Notes: generated by a model not told the origin, from the sequence alone. A DNA stretch of 63,179 bases from Clostridia bacterium (GCA_910575405.1 CAJTER010000025.1:1-63179), one strand, 5' to 3'. Positions 48,416-58,320 are shown, counted from the stretch's first letter. Translations and numbers: made by a program.

Positions 48416-49264
48416 ATGGATAAAATTTATATAAAAAACCTGGAGGTTTTTGCAAACCATGGCGTGTTTCCTGAAGAGAATGTTTTGGGGCAAAAATTTC
48501 TTGTGACAGCTGTTTTGTACACAGATCTGCGAAAAGCGGGCTTAACGGATGAGCTGGGGCATTCCATTCATTACGGGGAAGTGAGCATGATGATGAAGGA
48601 ATTCATACAGCAGCATACCTTTAAGCTGCTGGAAGCTCTGGCAGAAAAGCTGGCTTTCAAAATGCTGACAGAGATCCCTGGTTTGCGGCAGGTGCAGCTG
48701 GAGATCAAAAAACCCTGGGCGCCTGTAAAGCTTTCCCTGGAAACGGTTTCTGTGGAAATTACCAGAGGCTGGCACAGGGCCTATCTTGGCCTGGGATCCA
48801 ATATGGGCGACAAGGAAGCATATTTGCGGCAGGCAGTCCGCGAGCTGTCCCTTGCCGGCGGCTGCAGGGCAGGAGCGGTTTCGGATTTTATCCTGACTCC
48901 GCCTTACGGGTACACACAGCAGGATGACTTTCTCAACGGCTGCATGGAGCTGGATACACTTCTGCCACCGGAAGAACTGCTGGAGCTGCTTCACCGCATA
49001 GAGCAGAAGGCAGAGCGCAAGCGGGACATACGGTGGGGACCCAGGACCCTGGACTTGGACATCCTGTTTTATGACAGCCAGGTGATAGACAGCCGGGAGC
49101 TTCATATTCCCCACATTGAGCTGCAAAAGCGGGAGTTTGTATTAAAGCCCTTGGCGCAGATTGCGCCTTTCCTGCGGCATCCGGTTCTGGGAAAGACCGT
49201 ATCGGAGCTGCTGGAGGACTTGCATAGAGCGGAAAGAAAACAAAGAGGTGATGAAAATGCATAA
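48416..49264 (+). CDS. folBK: bifunctional dihydroneopterin aldolase / HPPK
   Basis: The 282-residue fusion has an N-terminal FolB domain (1-118: IYIKNLEVFANHGVFPEENVLG and FKLLEALAEKLA) and a C-terminal FolK domain (about 122-275: YLGLGSNMGDKEAYL, then RDIRWGPRTLDLDILFYD). The two steps are consecutive in folate synthesis. The next gene overlaps its end by eight bases. Confidence 0.95.
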   Translation: MDKIYIKNLEVFANHGVFPEENVLGQKFLVTAVLYTDLRKAGLTDELGHSIHYGEVSMMMKEFIQQHTFKLLEALAEKLAFKMLTEIPGLRQVQLEIKKPWAPVKLSLETVSVEITRGWHRAYLGLGSNMGDKEAYLRQAVRELSLAGGCRAGAVSDFILTPPYGYTQQDDFLNGCMELDTLLPPEELLELLHRIEQKAERKRDIRWGPRTLDLDILFYDSQVIDSRELHIPHIELQKREFVLKPLAQIAPFLRHPVLGKTVSELLEDLHRAERKQRGDENA

Positions 49265-49568
49265 GATAAAGCTGGTACCGGACAAACCCTTTTACAACCG
49301 GTGCGATATTACGGTTTATGATGTGACGGGTGAAAAGGAAAAGAAACGCTGCAAAATTTCAGCCGAATACGCGGAAGTGGATGTGCGGCAGCTAAAGCAG
49401 CAGGGCATGGATTATGAAGCCGCCAAGCAGTATTACAGAGACTGGATCTACAAGGTTGTAAAGCATTATATCGCAGATGACTGGGAATGCGCGGAAGGCA
49501 TGGATGAAATTATGCGCATTGTAGAGGAACATATTGCCCAGTATTTTCAGGAGGGTGATCCGAAATGA
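49257..49568 (+). CDS. conserved-looking small protein of unknown function
   Basis: This 103-residue protein (PFYNRCDITVYDVTGEKEKK at the start, DWIYKVVKHYIADDWECAEG later) has no family that I recognise. GAGGTG lies six bases before ATG 49257, inside the end of folBK. It overlaps nudC by four bases at its own end, so it is firmly in the operon. No membrane or signal segment. Confidence 0.72.
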   Translation: MHKIKLVPDKPFYNRCDITVYDVTGEKEKKRCKISAEYAEVDVRQLKQQGMDYEAAKQYYRDWIYKVVKHYIADDWECAEGMDEIMRIVEEHIAQYFQEGDPK

Positions 49569-50419
49569 TGATTCAGGATATCATGCCCCATAAGCTGCAT
49601 AACGCCTTCCAGCGCAAAGAGGCCCGGCGGGAGAATCTCTGTTTTACCTTTAAAAAAGGAAAGCTCCTGACCCGGAAGCGGGAAAACGGCAGTATCGGGC
49701 TGCCGGCCTTTGAGCAGCTTGGCGGTGATTTTGAAGTGTGGAGCAAAAAGGCGGTCTATGCCTTTTCCATAGATGATGAGCCTATGTTTTTGCTGCTGGA
49801 AAAGGACTTTGACGGGAAGCTGCCGGAGGATCTGTCCTACCGGGAGCTTCATAGCCTTTATCAGGCGGAGCAGCGCTGGGAAACGCTGGCAGGCGTGACG
49901 GCAGGCCACCTCAACCGCTGGTATGAGGAGCACCTTTACTGCGGGTGCTGCGGCAGTGGAATGGAGTTTTCAGACAAGGAGCGGGCCATGGTCTGCCCGG
50001 CCTGCGGGAATGTCCAGTATCCCAGAATTTCACCGGTGGTCATGGCAGCTGTTACAGATGAGGATCGGCTGCTGGTGACCAGGTATGCGGGGCGGCCCTA
50101 TAAAGGACTTGCGCTCATCGCCGGGTTTGTGGAAATCGGCGAGTCTCTGGAGGAGGCTCTGCGGCGGGAGGTTATGGAAGAGGTAGGCCTGCAGGTGAAG
50201 GAGCTGCGCTATTTCGCGAGCCAGCCCTGGGGCTTTTCCGATTCAGTCATTTCCGGCTTTTTCGCAAAGCTTGACGGAAGCGGGGATATACGCCTTGACC
50301 GGGATGAATTGTCGGAGGCAGTATGGCTTTCCAGAGACGAAATTCCGGCACAAAACACGGGAGTCAGCATAACGGCGGAAATGATAGAAGCCTTCCGCAC
50401 AGGAAGAATCAAGGATTGA
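49565..50419 (+). CDS. nudC: NAD(H) pyrophosphatase NudC (NUDIX)
   Basis: The 284-residue protein has an N-terminal domain, a four-cysteine zinc ribbon (CGCCGSG and CPACGN, near residues 122-145) and a NUDIX box GFVEIGESLEEALRREVMEE with VGL after it. The NudC-specific motif reads SQPWGFSDS where SQPWPFPxS is usual, so the NAD-binding loop has changed slightly. NudC hydrolyses NADH and removes NAD caps from RNA. It overlaps the upstream unknown gene by ATGA. Confidence 0.9.
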   Translation: MMIQDIMPHKLHNAFQRKEARRENLCFTFKKGKLLTRKRENGSIGLPAFEQLGGDFEVWSKKAVYAFSIDDEPMFLLLEKDFDGKLPEDLSYRELHSLYQAEQRWETLAGVTAGHLNRWYEEHLYCGCCGSGMEFSDKERAMVCPACGNVQYPRISPVVMAAVTDEDRLLVTRYAGRPYKGLALIAGFVEIGESLEEALRREVMEEVGLQVKELRYFASQPWGFSDSVISGFFAKLDGSGDIRLDRDELSEAVWLSRDEIPAQNTGVSITAEMIEAFRTGRIKD

Positions 50420-50433
50420 AAGGGGAGTAATAT

Positions 50434-51582
50434 ATGACAAAAGTAGATATTATATCCGGCTTTTTGGGAGCCGGAAAGACCACCTTTATTAAGGAACTCA
50501 TCGCGAAGGTCTATAAAGGAGAAAAGATCGTTTTAATCGAAAACGAATTCGGCGAAATCGGCATTGACAGCCGCTTTATGCAGAATGCGGGAATCGAAGT
50601 GACGGAAATGAACTCCGGCTGTATTTGCTGCACACTTGTGGGGGATTTTGCAAAGGCCTTAAAGCAGGTAACCGATGAATTTCAGCCGGATCGGGTCATT
50701 ATCGAGCCTTCAGGCGTAGGAAAGCTGTCCGATGTGGCAAGCGCGGTTAATGAAATGAAAGAAGCCGCCCAGGTGGAGATCGACAGCCGCATTACGGTGG
50801 TGGACGGAAAAAAGGCAAAGCTGCACATCAAAAATTTCGGCGAGTTTTTTAGCAATCAGATCGAGCATGCTACTACCATTGTAGTCAGCCGCAGCCAGAT
50901 GATAACAGAGGAAAAGCTGAAGGAATGCGTCGGCCTGCTGCGGGAGCACAACAAAGAAGCGACGATTATCACCACTCCATGGGATCAATTATCCGGTGAG
51001 ATGATTTTAGAAGCCATTGAGCATGGACACAGCCTGGAAAAAGAACTCCTCCGCGCCTATGAAGAAGGGGAGCACTACCATGAGCATCACCACCATCACG
51101 ACCACCATGAGCATCATGACCATCACGAGCATGACAGCCATCACCATGATCACGAGCATGGCGGGGAGCATCACCATCATGATCACGACCATCACCATGA
51201 AGAACATGAGCATGACCATGGCCATCACCACGATGGGGAGCACCACCATGAGGGCCATGATCATCATCACGGCCATGATCACTGCGGCCATGACCATCAT
51301 CACGCGGATGAAATATTCGACAGCTGGGGAATCGAGACAGTTCATAAATTCAACAAAAAAGAGCTGGAGGATACACTGAAGCTTCTCAGCATGACAGAGG
51401 AATTCGGGACAGTCCTGCGGGCAAAGGGCATTGTGGAAGGCGAAGACGGCCAGTGGATGGAATTTGACATGGTACCGGAGGAAACGGAAATCAGAACCTG
51501 CAGGCCGGACTATACAGGACGGATCTGCGTCATCGGAACGGAGCTGAAAACAGAGGATCTGGATAAGGTCTTTGGAAAATAA
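50434..51582 (+). CDS. COG0523 (CobW-type) GTPase with long histidine tract
   Basis: The 382-residue protein has Walker A GFLGAGKTTF, the metal-binding CICC at 63-66 (NSGCICCTLVGDF) and an E-rich Walker B region. Residues 213-291 are almost entirely His with Asp, Glu and Gly (about 45 His), followed by a CobW C-terminal domain (about 300-382). COG0523 GTPases deliver metals such as zinc; the tract would store or collect zinc or nickel. It lies 14 bases after nudC and 12 before a second, related GTPase. Confidence 0.9.
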   Translation: MTKVDIISGFLGAGKTTFIKELIAKVYKGEKIVLIENEFGEIGIDSRFMQNAGIEVTEMNSGCICCTLVGDFAKALKQVTDEFQPDRVIIEPSGVGKLSDVASAVNEMKEAAQVEIDSRITVVDGKKAKLHIKNFGEFFSNQIEHATTIVVSRSQMITEEKLKECVGLLREHNKEATIITTPWDQLSGEMILEAIEHGHSLEKELLRAYEEGEHYHEHHHHHDHHEHHDHHEHDSHHHDHEHGGEHHHHDHDHHHEEHEHDHGHHHDGEHHHEGHDHHHGHDHCGHDHHHADEIFDSWGIETVHKFNKKELEDTLKLLSMTEEFGTVLRAKGIVEGEDGQWMEFDMVPEETEIRTCRPDYTGRICVIGTELKTEDLDKVFGK

Positions 51583-51594
51583 GGAGGCGGATTT

Positions 51595-52536
51595 ATGGAA
51601 ATCCCAGTATATCTCTTTACAGGGCTTTTGGACAGCGGCAAGACCACATTGATTCAGGAAGTGGCAAAGGAAGAGGGTTTTTTAGAGCCGGGCACTACAC
51701 TTCTCATTCAGTGCGAGGAGGGCGAGGAAGCCTTCAGTGAGGAATTTTTAAAGGAATACCGCATCATCCTTTTGCCCATTGAGGAGCAGGAGGAGCTGAA
51801 TGAGCTGTTCTGGCGGCGGTGTGAGCGGGATTACTGCCCTGCCCAGATCATCGTCGAATATAATGGAATGTGGGAAATGGACGCGCTCTTTGAAAGCGGC
51901 ATACCGGAGGAATGGTTTATCGGGGGAATTTACTCTACCGTGGACGCCTCTGCGGCGGAGCTTTATATCAGCAATATGCGCAAAACCTTCATGGAGCCTC
52001 TCAAGGACTCCAACCTGATTATTTTTAACCGCTGCACGGAGGACACGGAGCGGCTGAAATTCAGAAGGAGCCTGAAAGCCCTCAACCCCCAGGTGCAGGT
52101 AGCTTTTGAAAAGGCCGACGGAACCATGTATGAAAACGAAGCGGAAGAGATGCCCTTTGATTACAGCAGGGATTCCATTGAAATTGAGGATATGGACTAC
52201 GGCCTGTGGTATCTGGATGCCCAGGATCATCCGGAGCGCTATATGGGAAAGGAAATCCGCTTTACCGCCAGATACTGTGCCAGCGCAAAACCCACTCAGA
52301 AATATTTTGTGCCGGGCCGCCACATCATGACCTGTTGTGAGGACGATATTCAATTCCTTGGATTTATCTGCTATTTTGAAGGGGATATGCCCTTCAAGCA
52401 TGGAGACTGGGTAAACGTGACGGTGGGCTTTGACTACAGAGACTGCAAAATGTACGGCGAAGAAGGACCTGTTCTGCAGCTGGCGCACATTGAAAAGGGA
52501 AAAAAGCCGCAGCAGGAACTGGTTACCTTTACGTGA
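51595..52536 (+). CDS. CobW-like GTPase fused to a TIGR03943-like domain
   Basis: The 313-residue protein starts as a P-loop GTPase (Walker A GLLDSGKTT) of COG0523 type but has no CXCC motif. The C-terminal part (about 205-305: GKEIRFTARYCAS, HIMTCCEDDIQFLGFICYFEG, GDWVNVTVGF) matches the end of the TIGR03943/DUF1980 lipoprotein-permease partner. In other Firmicutes these occur as separate genes beside a permease. No permease gene is seen here. Metal handling is inferred. Confidence 0.78.
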   Translation: MEIPVYLFTGLLDSGKTTLIQEVAKEEGFLEPGTTLLIQCEEGEEAFSEEFLKEYRIILLPIEEQEELNELFWRRCERDYCPAQIIVEYNGMWEMDALFESGIPEEWFIGGIYSTVDASAAELYISNMRKTFMEPLKDSNLIIFNRCTEDTERLKFRRSLKALNPQVQVAFEKADGTMYENEAEEMPFDYSRDSIEIEDMDYGLWYLDAQDHPERYMGKEIRFTARYCASAKPTQKYFVPGRHIMTCCEDDIQFLGFICYFEGDMPFKHGDWVNVTVGFDYRDCKMYGEEGPVLQLAHIEKGKKPQQELVTFT

Positions 52537-52563
52537 GGCGTGCAGAATGCTTTTGATATCTGC

Positions 52564-52605
52564 GGAATTGTTCGCGCTTTTTACTTCAGCAGGGCGAACA
52601 ATTCC
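52564..52605. terminator. long hairpin at the 3' end of the LuxR gene
   Basis: GGAATTGTTCGC (52564-52575) and GCGAACAATTCC (52594-52605) are perfect inverted repeats. The LuxR stop codon lies in the loop. No T-run follows on either strand, so termination is uncertain; it could protect the 3' ends of the two converging transcripts. Confidence 0.4.
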
Positions 52606-53327
52606 CGCCAGCTTTTGACGCCCAGTTTTTTGTAAATATTCAGCGTATGCTTTTTCAAAGTGTTGGGGCTGATGCACAGCTGGCTGCAGATGGAGGCTTT
52701 GGCCATGCCGTCCAGGAGCAGATAGACGATTTCTGTTTCCCGGGCGGTCAGGCCGTACTGCTTCATCAGATCTTCCTTTGAGGGGTAAATTTTTTCACGT
52801 TCTTTCTTCTTTTGCAGGGACTGGTAGAGCCGGTAGCTCAGGTGTTCTTTCAGCATATCGAGAAAAAACATTTCTTCATCCGTAAAATCTCCATCCTTCT
52901 TAGGGCGGAACAGATCAATGACACCAAGAAAAATACCTTTATAAATAATGGTGACAATGGCAGAATAATGCAGGCCTGTATCAACAAACATAGCCTTATA
53001 ATAGGGTGTATTTACCCGAACATCTTCCCGCAGGAGATCGGTTTCACGGTAAGCCTGCGCAGCAGGCGCGGCAAAGGTCCAGCGGGTGTAATCCAGATCT
53101 TGATATTGCTCTGCATATGCCTGCGAATATTTATCTTCAAGACCGGTAAAGACAGGGTTTTCTAATTCATAAGGCACTTTCGTTGACGCCAGGAAGAAAG
53201 ATGAAAGAGGGCAAGGGATAAGATATTGGAGAAATTCCAAAACGGATTTACGCATTTCATCAAAATTTTCAATTGTATAGATTTTGTAGATAATATCGTT
53301 TAGCAACATAATGCTATTTTTTTCCAT
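52581..53327 (-). CDS. LuxR-type regulator
   Basis: The 248-residue protein has an N-terminal GAF-like sensor region (about 1-170, with VTIIYKGIFLGVIDLFRP) and a C-terminal LuxR helix-turn-helix (YGLTARETEIVYLLLDGMA, then LCISPNTLKKHTLNIYKKLG). No receiver domain. It is divergent from the NhaC-amidohydrolase pair across 285 bases, so that pair is the probable target. The palindrome TGTTGCAACA in the gap is a candidate site. Confidence 0.85.
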   Translation of the reverse strand: MEKNSIMLLNDIIYKIYTIENFDEMRKSVLEFLQYLIPCPLSSFFLASTKVPYELENPVFTGLEDKYSQAYAEQYQDLDYTRWTFAAPAAQAYRETDLLREDVRVNTPYYKAMFVDTGLHYSAIVTIIYKGIFLGVIDLFRPKKDGDFTDEEMFFLDMLKEHLSYRLYQSLQKKKEREKIYPSKEDLMKQYGLTARETEIVYLLLDGMAKASICSQLCISPNTLKKHTLNIYKKLGVKSWRELFALLK

Positions 53328-53522
53328 TTATAACTACCTCTGTTTTTAGAATTTTCTTTCTTTAAATTATATAGTATCTTCAATAAAAACGCACTACTCC
53401 TTAAGATTCAATTTTATACTACTTTTGGATTACAATAGGCTACATATGGTTAAAAAAATCACGCCAAGAGATAATTTCTAAATTTTCAAACTTGTTATAT
53501 AATTATTTATATATTGAAACCT

Positions 53523-53532
53523 TGTTGCAACA
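53523..53532. promoter_or_regulatory. palindrome TGTTGCAACA, candidate LuxR site
   Basis: This is a perfect 10-base palindrome with partial extension (CCTTGTTGCAACAGG), 81 bases before the antiporter start. The 53328-53612 region is AT-rich and otherwise shows only weak promoter-like boxes (for example TATAAT near 53370 on the minus strand). Confidence 0.4.
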
Positions 53533-53612
53533 GGTTAGAGCTCGGGCTTTCTTGAAATTTTGTAATGTAACTGAGAAAATGTCACAGTGTTCATTTAGTT
53601 AGGAGGTTATAA

Positions 53613-54968
53613 ATGGAATATGGAATTGTTTCCTGCATACCAATTGCAGTCTTGTTTTTTGGCGCACTCATTACAAAAAAGATGGCAGAAATGCTTTTTT
53701 TATCATCTGTAGTTGGTGCGGTATTGGTTTTTAAAGGCGATGTTTTTAATGGTTATGTAAAGTGGCTCTATGAGGTCCTTTCAAATGAGTCGTATCAATT
53801 TCTTTTAATACTTCTTTTGGGGTTTGGTGCGATTATTAAACTTTTTGAAAAATCTGGAGCACTGCTTGGGTTTAGTGATATTCTGTCTCGATTTGCTAAT
53901 ACGAGAAAAAAATCAATGGTAGCAACTTGGATCATGGGAATTATCATGTTTGTGGACGATTATCTGAATGTTCTGGCTGTCTCTTTTTCCATGAGAGAAA
54001 TTACAGACAGAAACCGGATTCCGAGGGAGCATCTGGCTTATGGTGTAAATTCCATGGGCGCCTGCGTTTGTGTTTTAATTCCATTTACAAGTTGGTCCGC
54101 TTTCGCTATAGGAACTATGGCAGAGCAAGGACTTGGCTTTAGCGATTATGTTAAAGCGCTTCCTTATATGTTTTTTCCAATCATAGCTATAATCGTGTGC
54201 CTGCTTGTGGCGGTAGGTATTATTCCAAAAGTGGGCCTGATTAAAAAAGCATATGAGAGAGTGGATGCAGGAGGGCCGCTTCTCATGGAAGAAGCAGCAG
54301 GAAATTTACCAGTTATGAATATAGAAGGCGATAATGAAGAGGTAAAGCCATCATCCCCATTAAACTTTATTATTCCTATTACAGTGCTGGTTGTAGCAAT
54401 GCTGCTTTGCAATGGCAGTGTTGTTCATGGTATTATCGCGGCAATTCTCTCACAGCTTGTACTGTATAGGGCGCAGAGGATTATGACATTATCAGAGTTT
54501 ACGAATACACTGTTTGAAGGTATTACAGGAATGGCAACTCTGGCATTTGTTATCTGTTTTGCTTATATATTGGGTGTTGCCAATGATGCTATGGGATTTT
54601 CCACCTTTGTCATTAGCGGGCTTACAGGCACCATTCCGCCGAGCTTGCTTCCAGCTATTGCCTTTCTTGTCGTAGCGGGGGTTTCTTTTGTCGCAGCAAG
54701 CTTTTGGGTATTGATTGTCATTTCAGTACCGATTTTTGTGCCTTTGGCAATTAATATGGGAATTGATCCGGCGATCATCGTGGCTGCTGTTATGTCAGGT
54801 GTCGCCTTTGGAAGTAAATTTTGTTTTTATTCCGATGCAGTATTTATGACTTCAGCAGGAACTGGTGTACCAAATATGACACAAATCAAAGCAGTAACGC
54901 CTTATGTCCTGGGTTCAGCTCTGCTGGCAACGATTGCGTTTGTCATTGTCGGAGTGGTCAGTGTATAA
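53613..54968 (+). CDS. NhaC-family Na+/H+ antiporter
   Basis: The 451-residue membrane protein has about 11-12 helices and NhaC-type blocks: GIIMFVDDYLNVLAVSFSMRE with the ion-site aspartates, GVNSMGACVCVLIPFTSWSAF and FGSKFCFYSDAVFMTSAGTG. TTAGGAGG precedes the ATG. It is 34 bases before an amidohydrolase gene; such pairs may use the antiporter to import an organic substrate that the hydrolase then cuts. Confidence 0.88.
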   Translation: MEYGIVSCIPIAVLFFGALITKKMAEMLFLSSVVGAVLVFKGDVFNGYVKWLYEVLSNESYQFLLILLLGFGAIIKLFEKSGALLGFSDILSRFANTRKKSMVATWIMGIIMFVDDYLNVLAVSFSMREITDRNRIPREHLAYGVNSMGACVCVLIPFTSWSAFAIGTMAEQGLGFSDYVKALPYMFFPIIAIIVCLLVAVGIIPKVGLIKKAYERVDAGGPLLMEEAAGNLPVMNIEGDNEEVKPSSPLNFIIPITVLVVAMLLCNGSVVHGIIAAILSQLVLYRAQRIMTLSEFTNTLFEGITGMATLAFVICFAYILGVANDAMGFSTFVISGLTGTIPPSLLPAIAFLVVAGVSFVAASFWVLIVISVPIFVPLAINMGIDPAIIVAAVMSGVAFGSKFCFYSDAVFMTSAGTGVPNMTQIKAVTPYVLGSALLATIAFVIVGVVSV

Positions 54969-55002
54969 AATTGCAAGTGAAAGGAAAATAGGAGGAGCAA
55001 AT

Positions 55003-56619
55003 ATGAAAGCAGATCTGATTTTAAGAAGCAATAATATTTTTACTTCAACTTCTGATACGCCAATTTCGGGGGGAGTAGCAATTAAAGGAAATAAAATTTT
55101 AGCGGTAGGAGAAGAGGCTGAAACTTTCTGCGGGCCGGAAACGGAAGTAAAAGAATATGGCAATAAGCTGATTATGCCCGGATTTATAGATGCCCATGTG
55201 CACTATTTTATGGGAGCTCTTGCTGCCAGCGAGCATGTTTGTGATGCTCTTATTACATCTTCCTCAGAGGCAGAGTGTGTAGCAATCATAAAAGAGTTTG
55301 CGGATCAGCATCCTGATGAAGAACGAATTCGTGGGTTTGGGTGGTTCCCAGCAAATTGGAATGATGCACCGCTTCCCACTAAAAAAAGCCTGGACGAAGC
55401 CATTCCAGACAGGCCAGTCTATTTGGATGCTGCCGATGGTCATACACTGTGGATGAATAGCATGGCGTTGGAAGAAGCTGGAATTACGCCGGATATGAAA
55501 CCAAAAAGCGGATCAATAGGAAAGTTGGAAAACGGTGAACTGAGCGGCCTCCTTTTTGAACCAGATGCAATGGCTCCAGCAATGGCAAAGGTTATGGAAC
55601 TGGACATACAGAAGATGAAGAAACTGCATCAGGATTTTATGGCAAATATCAATAAATGGGGAATAACCTCTATTAGTGAAATGACCGCAGATGATTATAA
55701 CGATACGACTTACCGCAATTATTCGGTTGTCAGAGAAATGGAGAAAGAAGGCAGTCTCACCTGCCGACTTCACCTGTATCCAAAGCTGGATGGCTACCGG
55801 GACTTTACCAAAGCTGTAGAATATAGAAAGGAATTCTGCTCGGAAAAGCTCAGAATCAGTGGGGTCAAAGGCTTTATCGATGGAGTTACCTCTACCTTTA
55901 CAGGGCTGCTCCTTGAGCCTTATTCGGATCGGCCGGATACCTGCGGAGTGAATGTTCCAAATGCGGCAAAGGAGGATAATGCTGACTATATTACAGCTGC
56001 CAATAAGGCGGGACTTCCTGTGCGGCTCCACTGTATTGCCGACGGTTCTGTCCGCATGGCCCTGGATCTGTATGAGCATTCGCAAAAAGAAAATGGAAAG
56101 CTGCCATTTTATAATACAATCGAGCATATTGAAAACATTCATCCAGAGGATATTCCAAGGTTTTCAAAGCTGTCCGTCATTCCTTCCATGCAGCCGTATC
56201 ACCTGACTTTGGATTTTAACGAAAAAATCGGCAGGATCGGAAAAGAGCGGTGCCGCTGGGAATGGCCCCACAGAAGCCTTCTGGACGCGGGGGCGTGTCT
56301 TGCCTTTGGCACCGACTATCCGGTGGTGGACTTTAATCCTTTCCCCAGCCTTTACGCGGCAGTTACGAGATTGGATGATGAAGGCGTGCCTACGGGCGTA
56401 AATCCAGAGGAACGCATTACCCTGGCAGAGGCGCTGACCGCTTATACGGCAGGATCCGCTAAAGCCTATAACAGGGATGATATCGGTGCTCTGGAGGCAG
56501 GCAAGCTGGCCGATGTCATTGTGGTGGATCGGGATCTCTTTTCCATTCCGGCGGAGGAAATAAAGGAGGCCGGCGTGGAGCTGACGATCATGGACGGAAG
56601 AATCGTATATGAAAAGTAA
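55003..56619 (+). CDS. YtcJ-like amidohydrolase
   Basis: The 538-residue protein has the amidohydrolase metal motif PGFIDAHVHYFMG, then RGFGWFPANWND, LDAADGHTLWMNS, SGLLFEPDAM, LHCIADGSVRMALD (typical LHAxGD changed to LHCIADG) and FGTDYPVVDFNPFPSLYAAV. AGGAGG precedes ATG 55003. It belongs to the YtcJ/imidazolonepropionase-like group of amidohydrolases with mostly unknown amide substrates. Confidence 0.88.
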   Translation: MKADLILRSNNIFTSTSDTPISGGVAIKGNKILAVGEEAETFCGPETEVKEYGNKLIMPGFIDAHVHYFMGALAASEHVCDALITSSSEAECVAIIKEFADQHPDEERIRGFGWFPANWNDAPLPTKKSLDEAIPDRPVYLDAADGHTLWMNSMALEEAGITPDMKPKSGSIGKLENGELSGLLFEPDAMAPAMAKVMELDIQKMKKLHQDFMANINKWGITSISEMTADDYNDTTYRNYSVVREMEKEGSLTCRLHLYPKLDGYRDFTKAVEYRKEFCSEKLRISGVKGFIDGVTSTFTGLLLEPYSDRPDTCGVNVPNAAKEDNADYITAANKAGLPVRLHCIADGSVRMALDLYEHSQKENGKLPFYNTIEHIENIHPEDIPRFSKLSVIPSMQPYHLTLDFNEKIGRIGKERCRWEWPHRSLLDAGACLAFGTDYPVVDFNPFPSLYAAVTRLDDEGVPTGVNPEERITLAEALTAYTAGSAKAYNRDDIGALEAGKLADVIVVDRDLFSIPAEEIKEAGVELTIMDGRIVYEK

Positions 56620-56630
56620 GAACCAGGTAA

Positions 56631-56669
56631 GTTCTACTCTCTTACATAACAGAGAGTAGAGCTTATTTT
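56631..56669 (+). terminator. Rho-independent terminator after the amidohydrolase
   Basis: GTTCTACTCTC (56631-56641) pairs with GAGAGTAGAGC (56652-56662) through one G-T pair, followed by TTATTTTT. Confidence 0.8.
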
Positions 56670-56803
56670 TATATTTTGATGTTTACGTTTGTGTGATAAA
56701 TACAAGAAAAGGACAGAGGTGAGGAAGGAAATCTCAGGCATAGGGTTGATGGAATGGGGGCTGAAATGTTAAAATAAGTAAAGAATAAAACAGAGGTGAG
56801 GCT

Positions 56804-58138
56804 ATGGAAGTATACAGCAAGTATAAAAGCAAATTGAGAACCCCGGAGGAAGCGGCAGCCTGTGTCAAGAGCGGAGACTGGATCGATTATACCACATCCC
56901 TGGGCTTTCCCGCTTTGCTGGACGCGGCGCTGGCAAAGCGAAGGGACGAACTGTTTGATGTAAAGATCCGAGGCAATCTCATCTTCGGGCCCATTCAGGC
57001 GGTGGAATGCGATCCAAAGCGGGAACACTTTACATATAACAGCTGGCACTGCTCAAGCTATGAGCGCAAGCTGTGCGACAGGGGCCTTTGCAATTATATC
57101 CCTATGGTATTTCGCAATGTGGTGCCCTACTACTTTCACTTTTTGACCGTAAATGTGGCCATGGTATGCGCTGCGCCTATGGATAAGCACGGCTATTTTA
57201 ATCTGTCCTGTTCCACGGGCGTGGCTAAAGGGATCCTGGACAAGGCAGATATCGTAATTGTGGAAGTCAATGAGCGCCTTCCCAAGATATACGGCGGATT
57301 TGACGAAGTGATCCACATTGACGAGGTGGATTATGTGGTAGAAGGAGAGCATACGGAGCTTCTTCAGATCCCGGTGGACGCAGCAAGACCGGAGGATATA
57401 AAGATCGCGGAGCATATTGTGCCATATATCCCTTCCGGCGCTACCCTGCAGCTGGGGATCGGCTCCATGCCCAGTGTCATCGGCAAGATGCTGGTTGATT
57501 CAGATCTGAACGATCTGGGAATGCATACAGAGCTCTGTTCCGATGCCTATGTGGATCTGTTTGAAGCGGGAAAGCTGACCAACCGCAAGAAAAAGGTCCA
57601 TAAAAACAAAGGCGTCACCGGCATTGTCCTGGGCACCGAAAAGCTGTACAGGTGGGTGGACGAAAACCCGGGCCTGATCATCTGCCCCCTGGAGTATGTC
57701 AACGCTCCTGAGGTCATCGCCCGGATGGACGATATGATCTCTATCAACAGCTGCATCTCGGCAGATCTCTACGGACAGATCTGCGCGGAAAGCGCGGGAA
57801 CCCGCCACATCAGCGGGACAGGTGGCCAGCTGGACTACCTGACCGGCGCTTCTATGAGCAAAGGCGGCAAGGCCTTCATCTGTATGGCCTCCTCCTTTGT
57901 GGATAAGGAAGGCGTGCGCCATTCGCGGATTTTGCCGCGGTTTAACGGGGACATTGTCACCGATCCCAGGAGCCAGGGCTATTTCATTGTGACCGAATAC
58001 GGCGTGATCAACCTGGCGGGCAGGACCACCTGGGAGCGGGCGGAAATGCTGGTGTCCATCGCCCATCCGGACTTCAGAGGCGAGCTGATCAAGGCTGCGG
58101 AAGAGCAAAAAATCTGGCGAAGGTCGAATAAGAGGTGA
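56804..58138 (+). CDS. acetyl-CoA hydrolase/CoA-transferase family (butyryl-CoA:acetate type)
   Basis: The 444-residue enzyme shows the CoA-transferase pattern: [55 protein letters not shown] with the catalytic Glu, and [20 protein letters not shown]. The format is that of 4-hydroxybutyrate and butyryl-CoA:acetate CoA-transferases. Which acyl group is used cannot be told. It has its own leader after a terminator; ACAGAGGTGAGG precedes the ATG. Confidence 0.88.
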   Translation: MEVYSKYKSKLRTPEEAAACVKSGDWIDYTTSLGFPALLDAALAKRRDELFDVKIRGNLIFGPIQAVECDPKREHFTYNSWHCSSYERKLCDRGLCNYIPMVFRNVVPYYFHFLTVNVAMVCAAPMDKHGYFNLSCSTGVAKGILDKADIVIVEVNERLPKIYGGFDEVIHIDEVDYVVEGEHTELLQIPVDAARPEDIKIAEHIVPYIPSGATLQLGIGSMPSVIGKMLVDSDLNDLGMHTELCSDAYVDLFEAGKLTNRKKKVHKNKGVTGIVLGTEKLYRWVDENPGLIICPLEYVNAPEVIARMDDMISINSCISADLYGQICAESAGTRHISGTGGQLDYLTGASMSKGGKAFICMASSFVDKEGVRHSRILPRFNGDIVTDPRSQGYFIVTEYGVINLAGRTTWERAEMLVSIAHPDFRGELIKAAEEQKIWRRSNKR

Positions 58139-58320
58139 GGGCGGGAAGTAAGGCAGTAAGGTGCTTTAACTCCCATGATGCAGCAGCGTGTGACGAATAC
58201 ACTTACAATGGACTGCGGTTTTTCTGGAATGGCAGTACAGAATAAATTGCAAAATCACACAGACTGTTATATGATAAAGGAACGAGCAACCCACTTGAGA
58301 CAAAAGCGAGGTGATTTCAC

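Noticed and set aside
51007-51379. Met-rich open frames on both strands over the histidine tract
   Set aside because: They are by-products of the repeated CAT/CAC codons of the histidine tract in the GTPase gene.
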